This document shows positions 46,654 through 54,772 of a DNA stretch of 64,000 nucleotides, one piece after another. The notes under the pieces are model-generated. The model saw nothing but the letters and a program-made list of their open reading frames with translations, made no database searches and was not told the origin of the DNA. This DNA is from Modicisalibacter muralis. Lineage in GTDB: Bacteria > Pseudomonadota > Gammaproteobacteria > Pseudomonadales > Halomonadaceae. The stretch is from the NCBI RefSeq assembly GCF_900102945.1, contig NZ_FNGI01000010.1, positions 1 to 64,000 of the forward strand, given 5' to 3'. Each line of letters begins with the position of its first letter. Within the stretch, counting starts at the first letter, position 1. Both the position numbers and the translations under genes were made by a program.

Positions 46654-46836
46654 GGAATCACCGTATAATCACCGTATAAATGCCTGCGCGAACGAATCGC
46701 TGCGTTGCGCGGTACTGGTGCGCCAGCCCGGTCGAGACTCACCTAACCCCATGTTATGTCTCGTCTTCTGTGCTCCGTGCGCCTTGCGACGTAGCGACGC
46801 CCGCATCATTTCGCTCGGCGATTTATTCAGCGATTC

Positions 46837-47877
46837 CTACGAGTGTGGGCCCTGCATCGATATCAATGGGGTCTTGCTGCGCTCTCCGGGTACTTCACGC
46901 ACCAGGCGTGGCAGCAGAAAACCGGCCAGGCGCTGGCGCAAGGCGTCGACCAATCGAATCGCCTCGTCGTCGGGCACATCGAAATGCGCGGCCCCGGCCA
47001 CCGGGTCGAGCACGTGCAGGTAGTAGGGCAGTACCCCGGCGGCGAACAGCCGCTCGGAGAGTTCGGCCAAGGTATCGATGCTGTCGTTGACCCCGCGCAG
47101 CAGTACGCTCTGATTGAGCAGTGTGGCGCCTGCCGCGCGCAACCGGGCGCAGGCATCGACGACTGAGGCATCGATCTCGTTGGCATGGTTGATATGCAGC
47201 ACCATCACGGTTTGCAGGCGCGTGGCACTCAGCCAGCCGAGCAGGGCGCCGTCGACGCGATCGGGAATCACCACCGGCAGGCGGGTGTGGATGCGCAGGC
47301 GTACTAAATTGGGTATGCCATCGAGCTGCTCCACCAGCCAGGCCAGGCGCTTGTCGCCGCAAGCCAGCGGATCGCCGCCGGAAAGAATCGCCTCATGAAT
47401 GCTCGTGTCAGCGCGCAGGTAATCCAGTGTCTCCTGCCACTGCGCGCGCGAAGGCGAGTTTTCGGCGTAGGGAAAGTGGCGCCGGAAACAGTAGCGGCAG
47501 TTGATCGCGCAGGCCGGGCTGCCGATCAACAACGCCCGACCGTGATACTTGTGAATCAACCCCCGACGCGGGGTGTGCGCGGCTTCTTCCAGCGGGTCGT
47601 CGATAAAGCCGCTGACGGCATCGGTTTCCGAGGCCAAGGGCAGCACCTGACGCAGCAGCGGATCGTGCGGGTCGCCGTGGCGCATGCGCGCGAGATAGGC
47701 CTCGGGCACGCGAGTCTCGAACAGCGCATGGCCGGCCTCGGCGCCGGGTAGCCAGGATTCGTCCAGGCCGAGGCGTGCGAGCAGGGCGCGCGGGTCGCGT
47801 ATGGCGTCACTCAGTTGAGCCTGCCAGTCTCGCGTGCTCGCGATGCTCTGCAAAAGATTCGGGCTTCGGGTTATCAT
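46837..47877 (-). CDS. epmB: EF-P beta-lysylation protein EpmB (lysine 2,3-aminomutase-like)
   Basis: A 346-residue radical-SAM enzyme that isomerises L-alpha-lysine to beta-lysine for EF-P modification. Motifs: GLIHKYHGRALLIGSPACAI, radical-SAM CxxxCxxC in CAINCRYCFRRHFPYAE, ILSGGDPLACGD and HINHANEID. The start at 47877 (MITRSPNLL) fits E. coli EpmB length; an ATG at 47889 is possible. It is divergent from efp by about 100 bases, the conserved arrangement. Confidence 0.94.
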   Translation of the reverse strand: MITRSPNLLQSIASTRDWQAQLSDAIRDPRALLARLGLDESWLPGAEAGHALFETRVPEAYLARMRHGDPHDPLLRQVLPLASETDAVSGFIDDPLEEAAHTPRRGLIHKYHGRALLIGSPACAINCRYCFRRHFPYAENSPSRAQWQETLDYLRADTSIHEAILSGGDPLACGDKRLAWLVEQLDGIPNLVRLRIHTRLPVVIPDRVDGALLGWLSATRLQTVMVLHINHANEIDASVVDACARLRAAGATLLNQSVLLRGVNDSIDTLAELSERLFAAGVLPYYLHVLDPVAGAAHFDVPDDEAIRLVDALRQRLAGFLLPRLVREVPGERSKTPLISMQGPHS

Positions 47878-47980
47878 GCGACACACCATTAAAGTGCGAG
47901 GGCCATGCGGCGCCTCGCCGGTTACATAATGCACGCGGGCTCAATCGTGGCTGCCGCGTCCATATTATTTGCGAGGAATC

Positions 47981-48547
47981 ATGGCGAGCTATTCTACCAA
48001 CGAATTCAAGGGCGGTCTTAAGGTGATGCTGGATGGCGATCCCTGCAGCATCGTCGAGAATGAACTTGTCAAGCCGGGTAAGGGCCAGGCGTTCAGCCGC
48101 GTCAAGTTGCGCAATTTGATTACCGGGCGTGTCTGGGAGCGTACCTTCAAGTCCGGCGAATCACTGGAAGGCGCCGATGTGCTCGATCTGGAGATGGAAT
48201 ATCTCTATAGCGACGGCGACATGTGGCACTTCATGAAGACCGACGGTTCCTTCGAACAATACGCGGTGGAAAAGAAGGCGCTCGGCGACACCCAGAAGTG
48301 GCTCAAGGAGCAGGTGCCTTACACCGTGACACTGTGGAACGACAATGCTATTAGCGTCAGCCCGCCCAACTTCATCGAGCTGGAAGTCATCGAGACCGAC
48401 CCGGGCCTGAAGGGCGATACCGCCCAGGGCGGCTCCAAGCCGGCGACACTATCATCCGGTGCCATGGTGCGCGTGCCGTTGTTCATCAATCAGGGTGAAG
48501 TGCTCAAGATCGATACGCGCAGCGGCGAATACGTCAGTCGCGCGTAA
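47981..48547 (+). CDS. efp: Translation elongation factor P
   Basis: A 188-residue EF-P. The modified loop is VKPGKGQAF, whose tip lysine (Lys34 in E. coli) is the EpmA/EpmB target. Other marks are [20 protein letters not shown] and the C-terminal [20 protein letters not shown]. It relieves ribosome stalling at polyproline. The start at 47981 has GCGAGGA upstream. It is flanked by both modification enzymes and followed by a strong terminator. Confidence 0.97.
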   Translation: MASYSTNEFKGGLKVMLDGDPCSIVENELVKPGKGQAFSRVKLRNLITGRVWERTFKSGESLEGADVLDLEMEYLYSDGDMWHFMKTDGSFEQYAVEKKALGDTQKWLKEQVPYTVTLWNDNAISVSPPNFIELEVIETDPGLKGDTAQGGSKPATLSSGAMVRVPLFINQGEVLKIDTRSGEYVSRA

Positions 48548-48570
48548 GTGTGGGCCTTTAGTGTATCGCT

Positions 48571-48599
48571 AACGCCGAGCCCTGCGCTCGGCGTTTTTC
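48571..48599 (+). terminator. Intrinsic terminator after efp
   Basis: AACGCCGAGC (48571-48580) pairs with GCTCGGCGTT (48586-48595), loop CCTGC, followed by a T run (48594-48598). It separates efp from epmA. Confidence 0.9.
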
Positions 48600-48612
48600 A
48601 TGGAGTCGTTTG

Positions 48613-49587
48613 ATGGATGCAACCGACTGGCAGCCTTCGGCGAGTATCGAGACATTGCGCGAGCGGGCGCGGCTGCTGAACGAGGTGCGCCGTTTCTTCG
48701 CAGAGCGTGATGTGCTTGAGGTAGAGACTCCCGTGCTTGGTCACGGCGGCAGCACCGATGTGCATCTCGATTCGCTGTCGCTGACCGCGACGACGCCGGC
48801 GGGGCGCGAGCGGCTGTGGCTGCAGACCTCGCCGGAATTCCATATGAAGCGCCTGTTGGCGGCGGGTAGCGGGCCGATCTTCCAACTGGCGCGCAGCTTT
48901 CGCGATGGCGAAGTCGGACGCCGTCACAATCTCGAATTCAGCATGCTCGAATGGTATCGCCCTGGTTTCTCGCTGAGCGAGTTGATCGACGAGACCGAGG
49001 CGCTGATTCGCACGCTACTGCCTGATGCGGGACCACGTCGGCTGCGTCGCTACCGCGGGTTGTTTCGCGAGCAGTTGCAGGTCGATCCTTTCACCACGCC
49101 GCTCGAGTCGTTGCGCCGCCTGGCGGGCGAGCGGGGCGGGCTGAACATGGCCGACAGCGACCGTGATGGCTGCCTGGATCTGCTGATGGGCCTGGTCATC
49201 GAGCCGACGCTGGGTCATCACGGCATCGATGTGGTGATCGACTACCCAGCCAGTCAGGCGGCGCTGGCGCGGCGCCAACGCGATCCCGAGGATGGCGTCG
49301 AAGTCGCCGCACGCTTCGAGGTATACGTGAAGGGGCTGGAACTGGCCAACGGCTACGACGAACTCACCGACGCGAGCGAACAAGCCGCTCGCTTTGCCGA
49401 TGACAATCGCCAGCGCGAGCGCCTGGGGAAGTCGCCCGTCGACGTCGACACCCGATTGGTTGCCGCGCTACGGGCCGGCATGCCCGCCGGTAGTGGCGTG
49501 GCGCTGGGGCTCGACCGATTGATCCAACTGGCGCTGGGCAAGCACAGCGTGGCCGAGGTCATGGCATTCGCCACGCCGGCGTGCTAA
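48613..49587 (+). CDS. epmA: EF-P-lysine ligase EpmA (GenX/PoxA, YjeA)
   Basis: A 324-residue class II lysyl-tRNA-synthetase-like enzyme without an anticodon domain; it attaches beta-lysine to EF-P. Motif 2 is RSFRDGEVGRRHNLEFSMLE and motif 3 is SGVALGLDRLIQLALG. WLQTSPEFHMKRLLAAG is also typical. A TTG at 48610 precedes it, but ATG 48613 with TGGAG upstream is the natural start. Its stop TAA abuts an inverted-repeat element. Confidence 0.95.
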   Translation: MDATDWQPSASIETLRERARLLNEVRRFFAERDVLEVETPVLGHGGSTDVHLDSLSLTATTPAGRERLWLQTSPEFHMKRLLAAGSGPIFQLARSFRDGEVGRRHNLEFSMLEWYRPGFSLSELIDETEALIRTLLPDAGPRRLRRYRGLFREQLQVDPFTTPLESLRRLAGERGGLNMADSDRDGCLDLLMGLVIEPTLGHHGIDVVIDYPASQAALARRQRDPEDGVEVAARFEVYVKGLELANGYDELTDASEQAARFADDNRQRERLGKSPVDVDTRLVAALRAGMPAGSGVALGLDRLIQLALGKHSVAEVMAFATPAC

Positions 49588-49727
49588 GAGGATATTTACA
49601 AACTACTGCGCTAGGCCATACCGCGTTGAAATCAGCCTCACAATGCTCATTTACCGCATGTAAACTCCGCTTTTTTGGCTGATTTCGCCTTGCCTGGCCG
49701 TCGCTCGCTACTTTTGTAAACACCCTC
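49588..49727. repeat. Dispersed inverted-repeat element, copy 2 (MITE-like), between convergent genes
   Basis: About 50-base arms read GAGG-T-TTTACAAA at the outside and GAAATCAGCC at the inside, with a GGCCA block between. The loop carries TTTACCGCATGTAAA. TAA flanks both ends (49585-49587 and 49728-49730), a possible 3-bp target duplication or coincidence. The reverse complement aligns along its whole length with 32902-33035, sharing GCGGAGTTTAC, GGTAAATGAG and CTGATTT. It could serve as a two-way terminator for epmA and psd. Confidence 0.75.
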
Positions 49728-49748
49728 TAATGACTGATTGCCGCCGGG

Positions 49749-50645
49749 TTAGGCGGCGTCGATCCTGCCCAATGATTGACCCATGCTCACCAGGCTGTCG
49801 TCGACGCCCAGCTCGTTGCAGAAATCGACCTCGTTGGCGAAGCACAGAATGACTGTCGAGCCCAACTTGAAGCGGCCCATTTCCGCCCCCTTGGCCAACT
49901 CGATAGGCTCGCTGAAGCGGGTGGTCTGAACCTGCCCGGAGAGCGGCGTGACTTGCCCGGCCCATACCGTTTCGATGGCGGCGACGATCATCGCGCCGAC
50001 CAGCACCATGGCCATCGGGCCGAATTCGGTATCGAAGATGCACACCAGCCGCTCGTTACGGGCAAACAGCCCCGGCACATGGCCAGCGGTAGCGAGGTTG
50101 ACCGAAAACAGCCGCCCAGGAACGTAGACCATTTCGCGCAGCGTGCCGGCCAGCGGCATGTGCACGCGATGATAGTCCTTTGGGGAAAGATAAACCGTGG
50201 CGAAGCTACCCTGGCGAAAAGGCGCGGCACGGTGGGCATCGCCACCCAGCAGCGAGGTCAATGAATAGCCTTGCCCCTTGGCCTGAATCAGCGTGCCGTG
50301 TTCGGTACGACCGAATTGCGACAGGAACCCGTCGGCGGGCGATACCATGCCTTCACCAATCGGTCGCGCATCGTCACGCATCGCCCGAGTGAAGAACGCG
50401 TTGAAGCAGCCGTAGGCGCGCGGGTCGGGTTCGCGCGCCTGACTCATGTCGACGCCATAGATGCGAATGAACTGCTCGATCAGCAGATTCTTCAGCCATG
50501 GGGTACGGCTCTCGGCGAACCGCCCCACCAGGCGCGACAGTAAATGGTGGGGCAGCGGGTACTGGCTCAAGGCAAATAGCTGATCGCGGTCCACGGCAAG
50601 GTATCCATAATGAGACAGCCCGCCACGATAGTCGTAGCGGGCCAT
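49749..50645 (-). CDS. psd: Phosphatidylserine decarboxylase proenzyme
   Basis: A 298-residue inner-membrane enzyme that makes phosphatidylethanolamine. The self-cleavage site LGST is in [12 protein letters not shown], where Ser becomes the pyruvoyl group. Other marks are [14 protein letters not shown] and [20 protein letters not shown]. The start at 50645 (MARYDYRGG) fits the usual N-terminus, though the ribosome site is poor. The frame continues upstream through the heptamer array, coding SSKLEAR repeats, to 50813. psd following a rhodanese gene matches Pseudomonas order. Confidence 0.92.
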   Translation of the reverse strand: MARYDYRGGLSHYGYLAVDRDQLFALSQYPLPHHLLSRLVGRFAESRTPWLKNLLIEQFIRIYGVDMSQAREPDPRAYGCFNAFFTRAMRDDARPIGEGMVSPADGFLSQFGRTEHGTLIQAKGQGYSLTSLLGGDAHRAAPFRQGSFATVYLSPKDYHRVHMPLAGTLREMVYVPGRLFSVNLATAGHVPGLFARNERLVCIFDTEFGPMAMVLVGAMIVAAIETVWAGQVTPLSGQVQTTRFSEPIELAKGAEMGRFKLGSTVILCFANEVDFCNELGVDDSLVSMGQSLGRIDAA

Positions 50646-50660
50646 GGGGGCAAGACTCTG

Positions 50661-50723
50661 GCTTCGAGCTTCGAGCTTCGAGCTTCGAGCTTCGAGCTTC
50701 GAGCTTCGAGCTTCGAGCTTCGG
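50661..50723. repeat. Heptamer tandem array GCTTCGA x 9 upstream of psd
   Basis: Eight perfect GCTTCGA units and a ninth ending GCTTCGG fill about half of the 122 bases between sseA and psd. On the minus strand it lies in frame with psd. A sister array (GCTTCTA, nine units) is at 53475-53537. The unit differs by one base. Confidence 0.95.
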
Positions 50724-50767
50724 AGGTTGGTTTTCGCAGCTTATGGCTCGTAGCTCGCAGTTACTTC

Positions 50768-51598
50768 TTACTTCTCTATGGGCGTGTCGTCGCGATTGCC
50801 CCACTCCTGCCACGACCCGGCGTAACCGCGCATGCGCTCGAAGCCCAGCGCCTTGCCGACCAGCCAGGTGAAGCCACTACGGTGATGGCTCTGGCAGTGA
50901 GTGATCACTTCCATGTCGGGCGTCAGGCCCAGCGCTTCGAGCTCGGTGATCAGTTCGGCATAGTCGCGAATGCGCAATCCACGCTGAGGGTCCATGGCGT
51001 CGGTCCACTGCATGTTGACCGCACCGGGGATGTGCCCCAGATGCTTGTTCTGGCCTTTTTCGCCGCGATACTCCTGGGGTGAACGGGCATCCCACACCGC
51101 CAGGTGCCGCTCGCCCAGTCGCTCAATGAGTTCCTCGCGCTCGATGATGGCCCGCGGGTTGAGAATCTCGGCCTGATAGTCGCTGGGTTGCGGCGGGTGA
51201 TTCTCGGTGGACTGCGCAAGGCCGGCATCGCGCCAGGCATGAATGCCACCGTTGAGATAGGAGTAGCGGGTATGGCCGATCAGTTCCAGGGTCCACAACA
51301 AGCGTCCTGCCCAGCCGCCACCCTCGTCGTCATAGGCCACGACATGGGTGTCGCGGGTCAGTCCGAGCGATGAAAACAGCACGGACAACGCGTCCTCGTC
51401 GGGAACGTCGTTGGGCACGTCGCCAGCGCCGCGCAACAGCCGACGATGATCGAGAAACACCGCCCCGGGAACGTGGCCTTCGGCGTAGCTGTCCGCCTTG
51501 AGTGGCACGTCGACGATCAGCAGTTGCGCTGCATCGAGATGCTCGGCGAGCTGCTCCGGCTCGACGATCAGCGGCAGCAGATTGGCTTCAGAGCTCAT
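50768..51598 (-). CDS. sseA: Thiosulfate/3-mercaptopyruvate sulfurtransferase (two-domain rhodanese)
   Basis: 276 residues with two rhodanese domains. The N-terminal one lacks the Cys ([20 protein letters not shown]). The C-terminal one carries the active Cys in [18 protein letters not shown]. It moves sulfane sulfur to acceptors such as cyanide or thiols. The order sseA/rhdA-psd is like that in Pseudomonas aeruginosa. The loop CQSHHRS is thiosulfate-type rather than the CGTGVT of mercaptopyruvate sulfurtransferase, so the symbol is tentative. Confidence 0.85.
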   Translation of the reverse strand: MSSEANLLPLIVEPEQLAEHLDAAQLLIVDVPLKADSYAEGHVPGAVFLDHRRLLRGAGDVPNDVPDEDALSVLFSSLGLTRDTHVVAYDDEGGGWAGRLLWTLELIGHTRYSYLNGGIHAWRDAGLAQSTENHPPQPSDYQAEILNPRAIIEREELIERLGERHLAVWDARSPQEYRGEKGQNKHLGHIPGAVNMQWTDAMDPQRGLRIRDYAELITELEALGLTPDMEVITHCQSHHRSGFTWLVGKALGFERMRGYAGSWQEWGNRDDTPIEK

Positions 51599-51679
51599 GG
51601 GGTCACTCCTTGCTAGTGACTGTCTCGGGGATGCTTGGATAATGGCACAGCCGCAAGGCTTCCCGCGACCTGCACCTAG

Positions 51680-52693
51680 TCAGTCGTCCGCGAGGCTGTC
51701 GAGAATCCGCCGATAACTGGCGAAACGCTCGCCGAGGATATCGCCGCGTTCGACGGCGCTGAGTAGCGCGCAACCGGGCTCGTTGCGATGCCGGCAATCG
51801 CGGAAGCGGCAACGGCCGAGCAGTTCGCGAAACTCGATGAAGCCCTCGGTGACCTGCTGCTCGTCGAGATGCGTCAAGCCAAACTCGCGAATGCCTGGCG
51901 AGTCGATCAGCTCGCCGCCAGCCGGGAGTCGATAGAGTCGTGCAGTGGTGGTGGTGTGGGTGCCCTTGCGCGAGTCGGCCGATAGCGCGCCGATGCGCAG
52001 CGCCTCATCCGGCAGCAGGCGGTCGATGAGCGAGGACTTGCCGACCCCGCTCTGGCCGACGAATGCCGAGGTGCGCCCGGTGAGTCGGTCGTGCAGGGCG
52101 TCGAGGCCATGTTCGCCCTGGGTGGTCGCCTCGACGACCGCATAGCCGAGCGCCGCGTAGCGGGCGAGCAGCTTGCCCAGCTCGCCGCCGCTCTCGGGTA
52201 GCAGGTCGATCTTGTTGAGCACCAGCACCGGGGTGATGCCGGTGGCCTCGGCGGCGACCAGATAACGGTCGATCAAGTTGGCATGCGGCGCCGGCTCGAC
52301 GGCGAAGACGATCAGGATTTGACCGATATTGGCCGCTACCGGCTTGAGTCGCCCGCTCGGATCGGGACGTTCGAGAACGTTATCGCGCGTGTCGCGGGCG
52401 ACCACCACGCCGCTGCCGTCGCGCGCCTGGCGCCAGAACACCCGGTCACCCGTCACCAGCCCATCGAGATTGGCGCGCAGATGGCAGCGGTGCAGTGCGG
52501 CTTCATCGGGTGCCTGAACGTCCAGGGTGCGGCCGAAGTGGGCGATCACCCGCCCCGGTGTCTCGGGGCCATACTCGCCGGCTTCCAGCGACGCGGCCTC
52601 ACGGGCGTCCTGCTTGTCGGCACGCGCGGCGCGCTCGGCCTGGATCTTTTCGATTCGCCAACGCTGCTGGCGCGATAGCTTGCGTTTGTTCAT
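51680..52693 (-). CDS. rsgA: Ribosome small-subunit-dependent GTPase RsgA
   Basis: A 337-residue circularly permuted GTPase. The order G4 (LVLNKIDLL), G1 (FVGQSGVGKSSLIDRLL), G3 (LIDSPGIREFGL) is diagnostic. It has an N-terminal OB fold and a C-terminal zinc knuckle (CRFRDCRHRNEPGCAL). It assists late 30S maturation. It is divergent from orn by 96 bases, a conserved pairing. Confidence 0.95.
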   Translation of the reverse strand: MNKRKLSRQQRWRIEKIQAERAARADKQDAREAASLEAGEYGPETPGRVIAHFGRTLDVQAPDEAALHRCHLRANLDGLVTGDRVFWRQARDGSGVVVARDTRDNVLERPDPSGRLKPVAANIGQILIVFAVEPAPHANLIDRYLVAAEATGITPVLVLNKIDLLPESGGELGKLLARYAALGYAVVEATTQGEHGLDALHDRLTGRTSAFVGQSGVGKSSLIDRLLPDEALRIGALSADSRKGTHTTTTARLYRLPAGGELIDSPGIREFGLTHLDEQQVTEGFIEFRELLGRCRFRDCRHRNEPGCALLSAVERGDILGERFASYRRILDSLADD

Positions 52694-52789
52694 GCGACCT
52701 CGCCACGGCGTACAATGGCGGCATTGTAACCAGCGTGGGCTTTCCTGTCCGTTGTTGGTTTGGCTGAAACTTATTTATTGGAGCCCCGC

Positions 52790-53383
52790 ATGTCTGACAA
52801 CCAAGCCGTCACGCCCCGCAATGACCTGCTGGTATGGATCGACCTGGAAATGACCGGTCTCGATCCGAACAAGGAGCGCATTATCGAAGTGGCCACGCTG
52901 GTGACCGACAACGACCTCAAACTGGTCGCCGAGGGTCCGGTGATTGCCGTGCATCAACCGGCGAGCCTGCTCGATGGCATGGATGACTGGAATACCAAAA
53001 CGCATGGCGAGTCGGGGCTGGTCGATCGGGTCAAGGAGAGCCGAATCGATACCGGCGAAGCCGAGCGTCAGACACTGGACTTCCTCAAACGCTACGTAAC
53101 GCCGGGCTCGTCGCCGGTGTGCGGCAATAGCGTGCATCAGGATCGGCGCTTTCTGGAGCGCGAGATGCCCGAGTTGCTGGCGTTTTTTCATTACCGCAAT
53201 CTGGATGTTTCGACGCTCAAGGAGCTGGCCAAGCGCTGGAATCCGGCGGCTCTCGATGGCTTCAGCAAACGCAACACCCATCAGGCGCTGGACGATATCC
53301 GCGAGTCGCTGGCCGAGCTGATTCACTATCGTCAGACATTCCTGCGCCTGACACCGGCAGCGCCCGATGAGGAGGAGCAGTAA
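52790..53383 (+). CDS. orn: Oligoribonuclease
   Basis: A 197-residue DEDDh 3'-5' exonuclease that degrades two- to five-base RNAs and pGpG. Motifs: [40 protein letters not shown], and the final His region [19 protein letters not shown]. The start at 52790 follows TTGGAG. Through pGpG turnover it links to c-di-GMP signalling, as does the PilZ/HD-GYP protein at 43061. Two kinds of repeat follow its stop. Confidence 0.96.
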   Translation: MSDNQAVTPRNDLLVWIDLEMTGLDPNKERIIEVATLVTDNDLKLVAEGPVIAVHQPASLLDGMDDWNTKTHGESGLVDRVKESRIDTGEAERQTLDFLKRYVTPGSSPVCGNSVHQDRRFLEREMPELLAFFHYRNLDVSTLKELAKRWNPAALDGFSKRNTHQALDDIRESLAELIHYRQTFLRLTPAAPDEEEQ

Positions 53384-53454
53384 ATAAGCTGGAAGAGCGC
53401 CGCTGCGCGGCTGGAAGTTGGAAGATCGGCGCTACGCGCCTTGAAGAAAAAACC
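53384..53454. repeat. Hairpin-rich dispersed element after orn (reverse orientation)
   Basis: It begins directly at the orn stop. Hairpins are GCGCCGC-TGC-GCGGC and GGCGC-TAC-GCGCC, separated by GGAAGTTGGAAGA. Read in reverse it aligns with 39271-39340 over its whole length. A further small stem, AGCCAAG-ACCATT-CTTGGCT (53458-53477), leads into the heptamer array. Confidence 0.7.
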
Positions 53455-53474
53455 AAGAGCCAAGACCATTCTTG

Positions 53475-53537
53475 GCTTCTAGCTTCTAGCTTCTAGCTTC
53501 TAGCTTCTAGCTTCTAGCTTCTAGCTTCTAGCTTCTA
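53475..53537. repeat. Heptamer tandem array GCTTCTA x 9 at the queG 3' end
   Basis: Nine perfect GCTTCTA units. The last ten bases (53528-53537) lie within queG and provide its stop codon (TAG, 53528-53530) and final residues. No cas genes and no spacers, so not CRISPR. Confidence 0.95.
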
Positions 53538-54670
53538 GCTATCAGCCGCTGGCGCTTTTCATATTGCCGTGCGAGCGCCCAGCGCACATGCTCGCGGACC
53601 AGCTCGGAGGGGTAGGAAAGTCGTGCGCGTAGCGCGGCTTCCAGTGTCTCGCTCCATGGCGCATTGCCGAGACCTACGGCGAGATTACGTAGCCAGCGGA
53701 TATAGCCGATGCGACGGATCGCGCTGCCTTCGGTCTTGGCCAGAAACTCCTCCTCGCTCCAGGCGAACAGGCGAACCAGCGAGGCGCGGTCGAGATCGTG
53801 GCGCGGGGCGAAATCCCGCTCATGGCTGGCACGGGTGAAGCGCGTGAACGGGCAGACCAGTTGGCAATCGTCGCAACCGTAGACGCGATTGCCCATCGCC
53901 TCGCGATATTGCTCGGGGATGCTGCCATGCAACTCGATGGTCAGATAGGAAATGCAGCGCCGCGAGTCCACTACCTTGTCGTCGACGATCGCTCCGGTGG
54001 GGCAGGCCGTTCGACACTGCGAGCAATTGCCGCAATGTTCGTTCTCGAAGGGGGCGTCCACCGGTAGCGGCAGGTCGGTGTAGAGCTCGCCGAGGAAAAA
54101 CAGCGAGCCGGCCTGCGGGTTGAGCAGCATCGAATTCTTGCCGAACCAGCCGAGCCCGGCCTTCTGCGCCAGGGCGCGCTCCATCACCGGCGCCGAATCG
54201 ACGAAGGCGCGATAGCCGAAGGCGCCTACCTCGTCCTCGATATGCTTGACCAGCGCCGCCAGGCGCTTGCGGATCAGCTTGTGATAGTCGCGACCCAGTG
54301 CATAGCGTGATACATAGGCCTTGTCGGGCTTGGCCAGCAGCTTAGTGGTTTCGACCTCGGGCGGCAGGTAATCCATGCGCACGCTGATGACTCGCAATGT
54401 GCCGGGTATGAGTTCATGGGGGCGGGTGCGCTTGCTGCCATGCTTGGCCATGAAGCCCATTTCGCCATGCCGGCCGGCCGCCAGCCAGCGCTCGAGGTAA
54501 CGCTCATGCGCCTCGAGATCGGTGTCGGTGATGCCGACCTGGGCAAAGCCCAACTCGCGCCCCCATTGCTTGATGCGCTCGGCCAGCTCTGTCAGTTCCC
54601 GGGGGGAATAATCCTGGATATCGGCTACCGTGGTCGGCATTGACTTGTCGTGATGAGCGCTTGTGTTCAT
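53528..54670 (-). CDS. queG: Epoxyqueuosine reductase QueG
   Basis: A 380-residue cobalamin- and Fe-S-dependent enzyme for the last step of queuosine synthesis. Motifs: FAQVGITDTDL, VSRYALGRDYHKLIRKRL, the Fe-S clusters CGNCSQCRTACPTGAIV and YGCDDCQLVCPF, and EGSAIRRIGYIRWLRNLAVG. Starts at 54670 (MNTSAHHDK) or 54640 (MPTTVAD) are possible; neither has a strong ribosome site. The C-terminus is a little shorter than in E. coli and its last codons (ARS, stop) come from the heptamer array. It is divergent from nnrD. Confidence 0.93.
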   Translation of the reverse strand: MNTSAHHDKSMPTTVADIQDYSPRELTELAERIKQWGRELGFAQVGITDTDLEAHERYLERWLAAGRHGEMGFMAKHGSKRTRPHELIPGTLRVISVRMDYLPPEVETTKLLAKPDKAYVSRYALGRDYHKLIRKRLAALVKHIEDEVGAFGYRAFVDSAPVMERALAQKAGLGWFGKNSMLLNPQAGSLFFLGELYTDLPLPVDAPFENEHCGNCSQCRTACPTGAIVDDKVVDSRRCISYLTIELHGSIPEQYREAMGNRVYGCDDCQLVCPFTRFTRASHERDFAPRHDLDRASLVRLFAWSEEEFLAKTEGSAIRRIGYIRWLRNLAVGLGNAPWSETLEAALRARLSYPSELVREHVRWALARQYEKRQRLIARS

Positions 54671-54772
54671 GAGCGTGAAAAAACGATGGAAGGCGCCGCC
54701 AGAGTGGCACGCCGGTGCGAATGACGACACTAAACTAACACAGCACACGTAACATTATATCGGGAGGCCGGC

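Noticed and set aside
46656-46678. 11-bp duplication containing TATAAT as a promoter
   Set aside because: No -35 at the right spacing and no plus-strand gene follows; the duplication is real but the role is unsupported.
50661-50723. CRISPR-like array
   Set aside because: The units are seven bases long without spacers and no cas genes are present; it is a simple tandem repeat.
53475-53537. CRISPR-like array
   Set aside because: Same as the other heptamer array: contiguous seven-base units, no spacers.
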